Source of the DNA: Pelagibacterium halotolerans B2
Lineage (GTDB): Bacteria; Pseudomonadota; Alphaproteobacteria; Rhizobiales; Devosiaceae
Reading direction: 5' to 3'
Length of the DNA stretch: 64,000 nt
Assembly (NCBI RefSeq): GCF_000230555.1
Contig: NC_016078.1
Coordinates: 3,185,001-3,249,000 of the forward strand
Both the position numbers and the translations under genes were made by a program. Under the pieces are notes generated by a model. It had not been told where the DNA came from and made no database searches. It saw only the letters and a list, made by a program, of their open reading frames with translations. Shown here piece after piece: positions 44,013 to 53,870 of this stretch. Numbering within the stretch: position 1 is the stretch's first letter; each line of letters opens with the position of its first letter.

Positions 44013-47000
44013 ATGATCGACACCACCCAAGCCCTGCGCCCCTGGCGCGACCGCCTGATCGCCCTGAGGTCCGAAAGGCCGGACCTGGCGCGGTTCGTGA
44101 CCAACGCGCTGCGCTCGGCCGACGAGCAGGATTTGCTGCTTTATCCGCCCCCGACCCTTGAAACGCTGCTCGAGACGGCGTTTTCCCATATCGGCCAACG
44201 CACCCCGGGCAAGGCCGAGATTCGCATCTGGACGCCCGATCCCGAAATGATTTCGGGAGTGACGATCATCGACATCTATTCGGCCGATACCCCCTTCATC
44301 GTCGATTCCGCCCTCGCCGCCATCAGGGCCGCGGGCGGCTCGATCCGGTTCATGACCCATCCCGCCGTCGTCGTGGACGACACCGTCACCCCCTGGCGGG
44401 TGATCGAGGAGACCGAAGGCGCCCGCAAGGAAAGCGTGCTCCAGGTCCATATCGACACACCGTCCGACCCCCATGCGCTCTCGGTGATTTCCGAGGAACT
44501 GACCCAGACCATGGCACAGGTCCGCGCCGCGGTTGTCGACTGGCGCGACATGCTCGAGCGCCTGCGCAATGCCGTGGTCGCCTATCGCGCCCACCCGCCC
44601 GCCATGCGCGAACAGGCCCTGACCGAGGCGATCCATTTTCTCGCCTGGCTGGCCGATCACAATTTCACCTTCCTGGGCATGCGCGAATACCGGCTGACCG
44701 GGGAAGGCGAGGACCGCACGCTCGTGCCCCTCGAGGGATCGGGCCTGGGCATATTGCGCGACCCCGACTACCTCTATCTGCGTCAGGGCACGCGCTACGT
44801 CCATATGAACGGCCAGCACCTTGCTTTCCTCGCCACCGACGAGCCCCTGATGGTCACCAAGGCCAACAGGCGTTCGCTTGTGCACAGGCGCGTACATATG
44901 GATTACGTGGGCATCAAGACCTTCGATCCGGACGGCACCATCACCGGCGAACTGCGCATATTGGGGCTTTTCACATCCGCCTCGCTGGCCACCCCGGTCC
45001 ACGAAGTGCCGCTGATCCGGCGCAAGATTGCCGAAGTGATGCGCCAATCGGGTTTCGACCCGCGCTCGCACGCCGGCAAGGCGCTGATGAACACGCTGGA
45101 CAATTACCCTCGCGACGAGCTGTTCCAGATTTCCCAGAACGAGCTTTTCGAATTCGCCAATGTGATCGCCACGTTGCCGGACCGCCCCAGGGTACGGGTT
45201 CTTCCCCGCATCGACAGGTTCGACAATTTCGTTTCGGTGCTCGTTTACCTGCCGCGCGACCGCTTCGATTCCAACGTCCGGGCCCGGATCGGCGAATATC
45301 TTGCCACCCGTTATGAAGGTCGGGTTTCGGCCTTTGCCCCCGACTTTCCCGAAGGTGACCTGGCGCGGGTTCATTTCATTATCGGGCGCAATGGCGGCCC
45401 CACGCCCCGCCCCGATCGTGAAGCGCTGGAAGCTGAAATTTCCGAACTGACGCGCACCTTTGCCGACCGCCTGCTTTCGGCGGCACCCCGGCCCGGCGAC
45501 ATCGCCGATTATGCAAGCGCCTTTTCCGCCGACTACCAGGTGGCCCACTCCCACGCCGATGCGCTCGACGACATCGCCGTGTTCAAGGCGCTCGGACCGG
45601 ACAATCCGCTGGCCGTTCGCCTGAGCCGGGGGACCGAGGGGCCCGCCAGCCTGACGCTCAACGTCTATCACAGAGCCGATCCCATTCCCCTCTCGGCCCG
45701 CGTGCCCATGCTGGAAAATTTCGGATTTTCGGTGATCGACGAGCGCACCTACACAATACACCCGCTCGGCCCGCAGCCCCGCTTTTTGCACGCCATGTCG
45801 ATAAGGACCAGCGACGGCACAGAAATCGATCTCGGTGAAAGCGCACGGCGCATCGAGGACGGAATACTGGCCGTCTCCAGCGGGTTGGTCGAAAATGACG
45901 GCTACAACCGGCTCACCCTCACAGCCGGGCTCGGCCACACGGACGTCGCCATATTGCGCGCGCTTGGACGCTATCTCAAACAGGTCGGCATCGCCTGGTC
46001 GCAGACCTACATCTGGACGGCGCTTTCGGTCCATCCGGCTACGGCCAGCGCGCTGGTCGAATTGTTTCACACCCTGCATGATCCCCATATCGATGCGGAC
46101 CGCGAAGCCGCAGCCCAAACGCTGCGCGCTGAAATCGCCGCCGGGCTCGAAACCATCACCTCGATCGACGAAGACCGGATCATCCGGCGGCTGCTCAACC
46201 TGATCGAAGCGAGCGTTCGCACAAATCTCTATCAGCGCGTAGACGGCAAGCCGCGCCCGGCACTGGCCATCAAGTTCGACGCGACCCGGCTCGAAGGCAT
46301 CCCCCAACCGCGCCCGTGGCGGGAAATCTTCGTTTATTCCCCACGCGTGGAAGGCATCCACATGCGCGGCGGGCCGATCGCCCGTGGCGGCTTGCGCTGG
46401 TCGGACCGTGCCGAAGATTTCCGCACCGAAATCCTGGGACTGGTCAAGGCGCAGATGGTCAAGAATGCGGTGATCGTGCCGGTCGGCGCCAAGGGCGGAT
46501 TCGTGCCGCGCCTCATGCCGGCCAGTCCCGACCGCGACACCTTCCTGGCCGAAGGCACGGCCTGCTACAAGATTTTCGTTTCCAGCCTGCTCGATGTGAC
46601 CGACAATCTGATCGGCGATACCGTCCTGCCGCCCGAGGAGATTTTCAGGCGCGACGGGGACGATCCCTATCTCGTTGTCGCTGCCGACAAGGGCACGGCG
46701 AGCTTTTCCGATACGGCAAACGCCATATCGGAGTCCCGCGATTTCTGGCTCGGCGATGCCTTCGCCTCGGGCGGATCGGCCGGCTACGACCACAAGAAGA
46801 TGGGCATTACCGCCCGCGGTGGCTGGGAGGCGGTCAAGCGCCATTTCCGCGAAATCGACATCGATATCCAGACCCAGCCCTTTACCGTGGCCGGCGTCGG
46901 CGACATGAGCGGGGACGTTTTCGGCAATGGCATGCTGCTATCGCCAAAAATCAGGCTGGTTGCCGCCTTCGATCACCGCGATATCTTCATCGATCCCGAC

Positions 47001-48770
47001 CCCGACATCGAAAAAAGCCTAGCCGAGCGCGAGCGGCTGTTCGCGCTACCGCGCTCGAGCTGGCAGGACTATGATGCCGCGCTGATTTCTCAAGGCGGCG
47101 GGGTGTTTTCGCGCCAGGCCAAATCCATTCCTCTGTCGCCCCAGATGCAGACGCTGCTGGACCTGACCGGGGTCAGTGCCTCGCCAAGCGAAATCATGTC
47201 GGCGATCCTGCGGGCCGATATCGACCTGCTCTGGTTCGGCGGCATCGGCACCTATATCCGCGCAACCGATGAAACCGACGCGTCGGTGGGCGACAAGGCC
47301 AATGACGCCATCCGGGTTCCCGCACAGGCGGTGCGCGCCAAGGTGATCGGCGAGGGCGCCAATCTCGGGCTCACCCAGCGCGGGCGCATCGAATATGCGC
47401 TCAACGGCGGGCGCATCAACACCGACGCCATCGACAATTCCGCCGGTGTCAATTCGTCGGACCTTGAAGTCAACATCAAGATCGCGCTGTCCGATATGGT
47501 GCGCTCGGGCAGCCTGGCGATAGAGGACCGCAACAGTTTTCTCGTCGAAATGACCGACGAGGTTGCCGAGCTTTGCCTGCGCAACAATTATCTGCAGACC
47601 CTTGCCCTGTCCCTCGCCCAACGACGCGGCATGACCGATTTTCCCGACATGGTCGATTTCATGGACGAACTCGAGGCGGCCGGGGAGCTCGACAGGGCCG
47701 TCGAATACTTGCCTGACGATGCGATGCTGGCCGAACGGGCGGCGAGCGGGGCGGCGCTGACCCGGCCCGAACTCGCAGTGCTGCTCGCCTACGCCAAACT
47801 GACACTCTATGGCGATCTGCTCAAATCCCCGGTGCCCGACGATCCCTATCTGGCGCGCGAGCTGTTCCGCTATTTCCCCGAAACGCTCAAATCGCGCTAT
47901 CCTCAAACCATCGAAAACCACCGCCTGCGGCGCGAGGTAATCGCAACGGTGCTCTCCAATGCGATGATCAATCGCGGCGGACCCGCTTTCGTCACACGAT
48001 TGACCTCGATCACCGCAGCCGAGCCCGGCGCCGTTGCCTTTGCCTATGCGGCGGCCCGCGACAGTTTCGATCTGGCAGGGCTCAACGCCGCCATCGACGA
48101 TCTCGACACCCGCGTATCGGGCGACACCCAACTGGCCCTCTACGCCGAAGTCCAGGGTCTGCAGGTGAGCATGGCCCTGTGGTTCCTGCGCAACGAGGAT
48201 TTTTCCGGCGGGCTTTCCGATATGATCGAACGGTATCGGGCCGGCATATCGACCATAAGGGCGGCCCTTTCCGACCTCGTCTCTCCCTTCCTGGCCGAGG
48301 CCGTTGCCAGCCAGGAACAGGGCTTTGAGGCCGGGGGTACGCCACCCGATCTGGCCCGCTCCATTGCCGCGCTCTCGGTCCTCTCGCTGGCGCCCGATGC
48401 GGTGCTGGTGGCGCACAAATGCAATGCCGAGGTGCGCGATGCCGCCAGGGCGATGTTTGCGGTGATCGAAATGTTCAGGCTGGGCCGGCTGACCGAACAG
48501 GGCGCGGCCATCGATGCCGCCGACCGGTTCGACCGCATGGCCATCGACAGGGCGCTCGCCAACCTCACCCGGGGCCTGCGCGATCTGACGACCGACATCC
48601 TCTCATCCGGTGATGGGCCGGTCGAGGACCGGATCGCGGCCTGGAAGACCCCGCGTGCGACAACGATTTCGCGCATGGGGGAAACCGTGGCCGACCTGAT
48701 CGCCGGCGATCTGACGATTTCGAGACTTTCGGTCGCCGCCGGGCTGCTCAGCGATCTGGCGCGGAGCTAG
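44013..48770 (+). CDS. NAD-specific glutamate dehydrogenase, large (L-GDH180) type
   Basis: A 1585-residue enzyme of the giant bacterial family (about 1580-1620 residues). An N-terminal region with ACT-like segments ([20 protein letters not shown]) precedes the catalytic core. The core carries [33 protein letters not shown] (substrate Lys), [15 protein letters not shown] and [20 protein letters not shown] (NAD site); a helical C-terminal domain follows. It deaminates glutamate to 2-oxoglutarate for catabolism. ATG 44013 has GAGGG upstream; the frame start at 43947 is not conserved. The long opposite-strand ORFs are shadows. Confidence 0.96.
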   Translation: MIDTTQALRPWRDRLIALRSERPDLARFVTNALRSADEQDLLLYPPPTLETLLETAFSHIGQRTPGKAEIRIWTPDPEMISGVTIIDIYSADTPFIVDSALAAIRAAGGSIRFMTHPAVVVDDTVTPWRVIEETEGARKESVLQVHIDTPSDPHALSVISEELTQTMAQVRAAVVDWRDMLERLRNAVVAYRAHPPAMREQALTEAIHFLAWLADHNFTFLGMREYRLTGEGEDRTLVPLEGSGLGILRDPDYLYLRQGTRYVHMNGQHLAFLATDEPLMVTKANRRSLVHRRVHMDYVGIKTFDPDGTITGELRILGLFTSASLATPVHEVPLIRRKIAEVMRQSGFDPRSHAGKALMNTLDNYPRDELFQISQNELFEFANVIATLPDRPRVRVLPRIDRFDNFVSVLVYLPRDRFDSNVRARIGEYLATRYEGRVSAFAPDFPEGDLARVHFIIGRNGGPTPRPDREALEAEISELTRTFADRLLSAAPRPGDIADYASAFSADYQVAHSHADALDDIAVFKALGPDNPLAVRLSRGTEGPASLTLNVYHRADPIPLSARVPMLENFGFSVIDERTYTIHPLGPQPRFLHAMSIRTSDGTEIDLGESARRIEDGILAVSSGLVENDGYNRLTLTAGLGHTDVAILRALGRYLKQVGIAWSQTYIWTALSVHPATASALVELFHTLHDPHIDADREAAAQTLRAEIAAGLETITSIDEDRIIRRLLNLIEASVRTNLYQRVDGKPRPALAIKFDATRLEGIPQPRPWREIFVYSPRVEGIHMRGGPIARGGLRWSDRAEDFRTEILGLVKAQMVKNAVIVPVGAKGGFVPRLMPASPDRDTFLAEGTACYKIFVSSLLDVTDNLIGDTVLPPEEIFRRDGDDPYLVVAADKGTASFSDTANAISESRDFWLGDAFASGGSAGYDHKKMGITARGGWEAVKRHFREIDIDIQTQPFTVAGVGDMSGDVFGNGMLLSPKIRLVAAFDHRDIFIDPDPDIEKSLAERERLFALPRSSWQDYDAALISQGGGVFSRQAKSIPLSPQMQTLLDLTGVSASPSEIMSAILRADIDLLWFGGIGTYIRATDETDASVGDKANDAIRVPAQAVRAKVIGEGANLGLTQRGRIEYALNGGRINTDAIDNSAGVNSSDLEVNIKIALSDMVRSGSLAIEDRNSFLVEMTDEVAELCLRNNYLQTLALSLAQRRGMTDFPDMVDFMDELEAAGELDRAVEYLPDDAMLAERAASGAALTRPELAVLLAYAKLTLYGDLLKSPVPDDPYLARELFRYFPETLKSRYPQTIENHRLRREVIATVLSNAMINRGGPAFVTRLTSITAAEPGAVAFAYAAARDSFDLAGLNAAIDDLDTRVSGDTQLALYAEVQGLQVSMALWFLRNEDFSGGLSDMIERYRAGISTIRAALSDLVSPFLAEAVASQEQGFEAGGTPPDLARSIAALSVLSLAPDAVLVAHKCNAEVRDAARAMFAVIEMFRLGRLTEQGAAIDAADRFDRMAIDRALANLTRGLRDLTTDILSSGDGPVEDRIAAWKTPRATTISRMGETVADLIAGDLTISRLSVAAGLLSDLARS

Positions 48771-48879
48771 AGCCCGTCACCTTCGCGGCGGCCGATCCCG
48801 AAACACCTTGCAATTGCGCCGCCCCATAGGCAAAAAGCTGCCGGACTCCCCCTCCCCAAAGTTCAGGACTGAACGGCAA

Positions 48880-49410
48880 ATGAATATCGACGCGATCCCG
48901 GCGGGCAAGAACCCGCCCGAAGACCTCAATGTCATCATCGAAGTGCCCCTGGGCGGCGAGCCGATCAAATACGAGATCGACAAGGATTCCGGCGCGCTGT
49001 TCGTGGACCGCTTTCTCTATACGCCCATGCGCTATCCGGGAAATTACGGCTTTGTGCCCCACACGCTGTGCGGCGACGGCGATCCGCTCGACGTCATCGT
49101 GCTCAATTCCCGCCCGCTGGTGCCCGGTGCCGTGGTGCGCTCGCGCCCGGTCGGCGTATTGTTCATGGAAGACGACGGCGGACAGGATGAAAAAATTCTC
49201 GCCGTTCCCGTGTCCAAGCTCACCCGCATGTATGATGGGATCAACGACGTGACCGATCTTCCCGAAATCCAGGTCGAGCGCGTCAAGCATTTCTTCATGC
49301 ACTACAAGGATCTCGAGCCGGGCAAATGGGCCAAGATCGAGCGCATCGGCGGCGTCGAGGACGCACGCAGGGTGATCGTCGAGTCCATGGAAATGGCCAA
49401 AAAGGGTTGA
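48880..49410 (+). CDS. ppa: Soluble inorganic pyrophosphatase
   Basis: A 176-residue family I pyrophosphatase. [42 protein letters not shown] (metal-binding Asp residues) and [15 protein letters not shown] are the active-site blocks. It hydrolyses pyrophosphate in the cytoplasm. ATG 48880 gives the conserved start [11 protein letters not shown]. It follows the GDH gene by 109 bp; hppA, the membrane pyrophosphatase, lies just before GDH. Confidence 0.96.
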   Translation: MNIDAIPAGKNPPEDLNVIIEVPLGGEPIKYEIDKDSGALFVDRFLYTPMRYPGNYGFVPHTLCGDGDPLDVIVLNSRPLVPGAVVRSRPVGVLFMEDDGGQDEKILAVPVSKLTRMYDGINDVTDLPEIQVERVKHFFMHYKDLEPGKWAKIERIGGVEDARRVIVESMEMAKKG

Positions 49411-49454
49411 ACCCTTCGCCCCTCGGCCACGCTTCAATCCATCGCCCGCAACTC

Positions 49455-49508
49455 TTGACCCAATAGGGGTTGCGGGCGTAAAACAGCCAACCGTACCCGC
49501 TGGTACGG
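49455..49508 (+). promoter_or_regulatory. leuC promoter region with CGTACC-N4-GGTACG palindrome
   Basis: TTGACC (49455-49460), 17 bp and GTAAAA (49478-49483) resemble a promoter. CCGTACC-CGCT-GGTACGG (49491-49508) is a perfect palindrome near the predicted start, 30 bp before the leuC ATG. It shares both 6-bp arms and the 4-bp spacing with the one before leuD. Confidence 0.55.
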
Positions 49509-49538
49509 ATACCTCACGAGATATGGATTGACGGCCCG

Positions 49539-50948
49539 ATGAGCGCAAAGACCCTCTATGACAAGATCTGGGACGACCACGTTGTCGCATATAACGAGGA
49601 CGGCACAGCCATTCTCTATATCGACCGTCACCTCGTCCACGAAGTCACGAGCCCGCAGGCGTTCGAGGGTCTGCGCCTGTCCGGCCGCAAGGTGCGCGCG
49701 CCCGAGCGCACGCTGGCCGTCGTCGATCACAACGTTCCCACCTCCGATCGCACCCACGGGATCGACGACCCGGAATCCAAGATCCAGGTCGATACGCTGG
49801 CCAAGAATGCGGTCGATTTCGGCGTCGAATATTACAACGAGCTCGACATGCGCCAGGGCATCGTCCACATCGTGGGCCCCGAGCAGGGCTTTACGCTCCC
49901 CGGCATGACGATCGTCTGCGGTGATAGCCATACCTCGACTCACGGCGCGTTCGGCGCGCTGGCCCACGGCATCGGCACCTCGGAAGTCGAGCACGTTCTG
50001 GCCACCCAGACGCTGATCCAGTCCAAAGCCAAGAATATGCGTGTCACCGTCAACGGCTCGCTGCCGGACGGGGTGACGGCCAAGGACATCATCCTCGCCA
50101 TCATCGGCGAGATCGGCACCGCCGGCGGCAATGGCCACGTCATCGAATTTGCCGGCCAAGCCATCCGCGAGTTGTCCATGGAAGGCCGCATGACGGTCTG
50201 CAACATGACGATCGAAGGCGGGGCTCGCGCCGGGCTGATCGCCCCCGACGAAAAGACTTTCGCCTATGTCAAGGACCGCCCGCGCGCGCCCAAGGGCAAA
50301 GCATACGACATGGCGCTCGATTACTGGAAATCGCTCTATACCGACGAAGGCGCCACATTTGACAAGGAAGTGGTGCTCGATGCGGCCAATCTGCCGCCGA
50401 TCGTTTCCTGGGGCTCATCCCCCGAAGACGTGATCTCGGTGACCGGCGCCGTTCCCAATCCCGATGACATCGCCGACGCCAACCGGCGCGCATCGAAAAA
50501 GCGGGCGCTCGAATATATGGGGCTGACCGCCGGAACGAAAATCACCGATATCGAGCTCGACCGGGTGTTTCTGGGCTCGTGCACCAATGGGCGCATCGAA
50601 GACCTGCGGGCCGCCGCGGCGATCGTCAAGGGCCACACGGTTCACCCACGTGTCAACGCCATGGTTGTCCCCGGTTCGGGACTGGTCAAGGCGCAGGCCG
50701 AAGCCGAGGGCCTCGACAAGATCTTCATCGCAGCCGGATTCGACTGGCGCGAACCGGGCTGTTCGATGTGCTTGGCCATGAACGCCGACAAGCTGGCACC
50801 GGGCGAGCGCTGCGCCTCGACCTCGAACCGCAATTTCGAGGGCCGCCAGGGCTTTAAGGGCCGCACGCACCTGGTCTCGCCCATCATGGCGGCCGCCGCA
50901 GCCATCAAGGGCCATTTTGTCGATATCCGCGAGTGGCCCACCGCCTGA
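49539..50948 (+). CDS. leuC: 3-isopropylmalate dehydratase large subunit
   Basis: A 469-residue LeuC, an aconitase-type 4Fe-4S enzyme of leucine synthesis. [37 protein letters not shown] and [16 protein letters not shown] supply the cluster cysteines and active site. [20 protein letters not shown] is the conserved start. Its partner leuD is at 8950. The stop overlaps the next gene's ATG by one base (TGATG). Confidence 0.97.
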   Translation: MSAKTLYDKIWDDHVVAYNEDGTAILYIDRHLVHEVTSPQAFEGLRLSGRKVRAPERTLAVVDHNVPTSDRTHGIDDPESKIQVDTLAKNAVDFGVEYYNELDMRQGIVHIVGPEQGFTLPGMTIVCGDSHTSTHGAFGALAHGIGTSEVEHVLATQTLIQSKAKNMRVTVNGSLPDGVTAKDIILAIIGEIGTAGGNGHVIEFAGQAIRELSMEGRMTVCNMTIEGGARAGLIAPDEKTFAYVKDRPRAPKGKAYDMALDYWKSLYTDEGATFDKEVVLDAANLPPIVSWGSSPEDVISVTGAVPNPDDIADANRRASKKRALEYMGLTAGTKITDIELDRVFLGSCTNGRIEDLRAAAAIVKGHTVHPRVNAMVVPGSGLVKAQAEAEGLDKIFIAAGFDWREPGCSMCLAMNADKLAPGERCASTSNRNFEGRQGFKGRTHLVSPIMAAAAAIKGHFVDIREWPTA

Positions 50949-51379
50949 TGGCCGAGCCGTCCCAGGGCGATGCAAAACTGTGGGGGCCGCTGGCGGCCCC
51001 TTCCCTCGATGACATCGAGGCACTGGCCATCGAAGCGCTCGAGGCACTGCCCGAGCCGTTCAGGTCCATGTCACGCGGCGTCGAATGCCGGGTCGCAGAG
51101 TTTCCGACCGAAGAAATCTGCAAGGACATGGACCTTGAGAGCCCTTTCGACCTGATGGGCCTGTTCGAGGGGATCGGGATGACCGATGACGGCATCATCC
51201 CCCAGACCGGCCAGATGCCCAACCGGGTCTGGCTCTATCGGCGCCCCATCCTCGATTATTGGGCCGAGCACACCGACACGCTGGGCGAAATCGTCACCCA
51301 CGTTCTCGTTCACGAGATCGGCCACCATTTCGGGCTTTCCGACGACGACATGTACGCCATCGACGATGGACTACGCTGA
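50948..51379 (+). CDS. Zincin-type metallopeptidase family protein
   Basis: A 143-residue protein of the PF06262 zincin-like family. VLVHEIGHHFGLSDDDM is an HExxHxxGxxD zinc site. LPEPFRSMSRGVECRVAEFP and RVWLYRRPILDYW are family blocks. The natural substrate is unknown; the family is small and cytoplasmic. Its ATG overlaps the leuC stop, so its translation is coupled to leuC. Convergent overlap of 9 bp with the next gene. Confidence 0.88.
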   Translation: MAEPSQGDAKLWGPLAAPSLDDIEALAIEALEALPEPFRSMSRGVECRVAEFPTEEICKDMDLESPFDLMGLFEGIGMTDDGIIPQTGQMPNRVWLYRRPILDYWAEHTDTLGEIVTHVLVHEIGHHFGLSDDDMYAIDDGLR

Positions 51380-51694
51380 ATCTTCGGCCTCGCCGCGGCT
51401 CATGAAACGGTAATCGGCATAGGTATCGCCTTCGAGGTCATCATCGACCACAAGCACAAGGTCCTGCGCCTTGAGCGCTGCATACCAGGTGTCCCAATCG
51501 ACGAGATCGAAATGACTGCCCGGCCGGTCAGGGCCTTCGTTCGAATCGGCATTGAGCATGTGCTGGTCGAAAGTCAGCCCTAAAAGATGCTGTTCCCTGC
51601 CACCTGTGTCCGGCATGTCCGCCATGATCGGGTTCCCGCCCCGGGCCTCCGTCCATGCCCTTATATCCTGGAGTTCACTGAGCACTTTTGCCAT
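51371..51694 (-). CDS. Hypothetical acidic protein
   Basis: A 107-residue protein rich in Asp and Glu (DLVDWDTWYAALKAQDLVLV, then VDDDLEGDTYADYRFMSRGE). No family is recognised. ATG 51694 has an AAGGCGG ribosome site, which argues for it being real, against the longer frame to 51763. It overlaps the end of the metallopeptidase gene on the other strand by 9 bp. Confidence 0.5.
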   Translation of the reverse strand: MAKVLSELQDIRAWTEARGGNPIMADMPDTGGREQHLLGLTFDQHMLNADSNEGPDRPGSHFDLVDWDTWYAALKAQDLVLVVDDDLEGDTYADYRFMSRGEAEDSA

Positions 51695-51883
51695 TTCCGC
51701 CTTCTCCAATTTCCGTGCTTTGCCTGACAACGGCCATCCCGCCGCAAGCGTTGCGACAAACATGGGCTTGGCAGAGCCATGCCGAACGGGTTACGCCAGT
51801 TCGCCGGGCTGTTCATGGCGTGGCACAATGACTAGCCCCCGGCCCTCCAGCGGGGGCGCCAACGAATTTTGGACCAGCCTACC

Positions 51884-53059
51884 ATGACCGGCGCGTTGCT
51901 TGTATTTTGGGTTATCGTCGCCCTTTGCACCATCAAGGCCGGTGCGTTTCTGGCCCTGGCCCGCTTTGACCCCAAAAACCGGGGCGCCGTCTGGTTTGCT
52001 GCGGCCTTTGCGGCCGCCGCTACCAGTTTTCTCGGCGAGATTGTCCTAACCACCGGCTTTTACCCCGGACCGACGCGGATGGTGATCGCCCTGGCCATGG
52101 TCGCCATGTTCGTTCTCGTCTCCTATGGCTTGGCCATCCGATACCGCGTCGACCTGCATCCCGGTGGTGGTTGGGCCATCGTGGCCGCATCCGCTCTGCT
52201 CTACTGGCTCATTCTGGACCTGCCGCGCGAGGATTTCGTTCGCCAGTTCCTTTACCAGATCCCCTATGCGCTCCTGAGCCTTCTTTCGCTGTCGGTCATC
52301 TGGCGCTCGCGCGCGAAAAAGCGACACGACTGGTTGTTTATCTGGCTTTTCCTCGCCCTGGCGCTGCATTTCCTGGCCAAGCCCTTCCTCGCGCTCTGGA
52401 CCGGTGGTGTCGGAGCAACAGCTACAGGATTTTCCAGCACGGTCTATGCCGGACTTTCAACGGCATCGGGAGCCGTCCTTCTGCTGATCCTGGCGACCGG
52501 CGGGCTGGCACTCATGCTCAGCGATACGGCAGGCCGCCTGATCCAGAAGGCCGAACGCGATGCCGAGACCGGCCTGCTCAACCGGGAGGGCTTTACCACC
52601 CACGCCGAGCGTCGGACGTTGGCGCTGGGCGAGACCGAGCCGGCCGAACATATTGACCTGACCCTGACCCTGATCGCCATCAAGGCGACCGCGCAGGAAC
52701 ATCCCGCCGCCTTGCCATTAAAGGCGATGGCCAAGCTGATCGCCGATAACGTCTCGAACGATGCTCTGGTGGGGCGCATGGCCGACCGCGATTTCGCTAT
52801 CCTTTCCCCCCAGACCAACCTGATGGCCGCGCGCCGGGCCGCAGAAGCCCTGCGCATTGCGGCCGGTGAACGCCTGAGCATGCCGGACCGGATCGTCACA
52901 CTGAGCATCGGGATCACCGAGCGCGAAAAGGGCGAGGTCTATGCCGATTTGCTGGCGCGCGGCCTATGGGCCCTCGATGAAGCCGAACGGGCCGGCGGCA
53001 ATTGTGTGCGTCTGGCGGCCCGCTCCAGTTTCGGCGTGGCCGCCATCCGACGGGGATAG
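51884..53059 (+). CDS. Seven-helix membrane protein with degenerate GGDEF domain
   Basis: A 391-residue protein: seven hydrophobic helices (about residues 5-220), then a GGDEF-fold domain recognised by RDAETGLLNREGFTTHAER and VTLSIGITEREKGEVYADLL. The catalytic GGDEF position reads MADRDF, so the active site is lost, and cyclase activity is unlikely. It may be a c-di-GMP receptor, a GTP sensor or a partner protein. ATG 51884 is preferred to TTG 51869. It is not obviously co-transcribed with its neighbours. Confidence 0.8.
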   Translation: MTGALLVFWVIVALCTIKAGAFLALARFDPKNRGAVWFAAAFAAAATSFLGEIVLTTGFYPGPTRMVIALAMVAMFVLVSYGLAIRYRVDLHPGGGWAIVAASALLYWLILDLPREDFVRQFLYQIPYALLSLLSLSVIWRSRAKKRHDWLFIWLFLALALHFLAKPFLALWTGGVGATATGFSSTVYAGLSTASGAVLLLILATGGLALMLSDTAGRLIQKAERDAETGLLNREGFTTHAERRTLALGETEPAEHIDLTLTLIAIKATAQEHPAALPLKAMAKLIADNVSNDALVGRMADRDFAILSPQTNLMAARRAAEALRIAAGERLSMPDRIVTLSIGITEREKGEVYADLLARGLWALDEAERAGGNCVRLAARSSFGVAAIRRG

Positions 53060-53066
53060 GGCCGGT

Positions 53067-53870
53067 TCAGGATAGCGCGGCGAGCCGCGTCTGCTCCATT
53101 TCTTCCATGGTGAGAAAGTAGAGCCGGTCCGGGGGCGTTTCCATGGCATTGATCCATACAAGGGGATCGATGTCCATTTCCTCGAGATAGCGTGCAATGC
53201 GCGCCGTCACCGACTGGGCGTCCGACATGGCCTGCGCCGACCCGATCTGATCGCCGCCGGCACCCGCATAGATCTGGTGGACGCCAACGGCCGCATTGTC
53301 AGATACGATCCGCTCCACACCGCCGGCCAGCACCAAAGGGCAGGACGAGCCGCATAAGGCGCCATCGCCAACCGCAGTGTCAAAGCCGTTTTCCCGGATC
53401 AGCCTTCCGATGACCAGCGCATCCTCGACCGACCCGCCGGGCGAATTGAGCGCCACGGTTTCCACGTAATCGCCCCGTCTCCCGATTTCATCGGCAAAGC
53501 GCGTGGCCGCGCCCGGAACGATGGTGCCCGAAAGCATCAGCACGCCACCATCGACCAGTTCGATCGAAAGCGGCTCGGCGAGTTGTTCGGGCGGCGTCGT
53601 GATATGTTCGAGCGGCCGATAGGCGGGATTGTCCGGGTCGATTTCGGGCCGGTCAACGGCCGGCAGCAGGGGATCGCCCGGGGTCACCGCCAGATCGGCG
53701 GGCCGGATCGCATTGAGCTCGAAATAGTCGCTGGCCAGGACCCATGCCGCGCCGGCCAGCATGGCAAAGAACACCGTCTTGAGGATCATTCCGTCCTCAA
53801 TCGAGGCAAGTCTGTCGATAACCGCCCGCCCCGTGCTTTTCCGTGGCGCCGGGGTGCCAAGGGTGCTCAT
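53067..53870 (-). CDS. Membrane-anchored ClpP-like serine protease (COG3904 type)
   Basis: A 267-residue protein with one N-terminal helix (about 28-47, FFAMLAGAAWVLAS) and a ClpP/crotonase-fold domain outside it. LNSPGGSVEDALVIGRLIRE is the oxyanion glycine segment, GALCGSSCPLVLAGG holds the likely nucleophile Ser176, and AAVGVHQIY the His198. COG3904-type proteins are predicted periplasmic proteases with unknown targets. Its ATG overlaps the stop of the upstream gene by 4 bp, so the pair is coupled. Confidence 0.82.
   Translation of the reverse strand: MSTLGTPAPRKSTGRAVIDRLASIEDGMILKTVFFAMLAGAAWVLASDYFELNAIRPADLAVTPGDPLLPAVDRPEIDPDNPAYRPLEHITTPPEQLAEPLSIELVDGGVLMLSGTIVPGAATRFADEIGRRGDYVETVALNSPGGSVEDALVIGRLIRENGFDTAVGDGALCGSSCPLVLAGGVERIVSDNAAVGVHQIYAGAGGDQIGSAQAMSDAQSVTARIARYLEEMDIDPLVWINAMETPPDRLYFLTMEEMEQTRLAALS

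Noticed and set aside
43935..46844. 969-codon ORF opposite the glutamate dehydrogenase gene
   Set aside because: The plus-strand protein has all GDH motifs; this antisense frame has none and ends inside the coding region.
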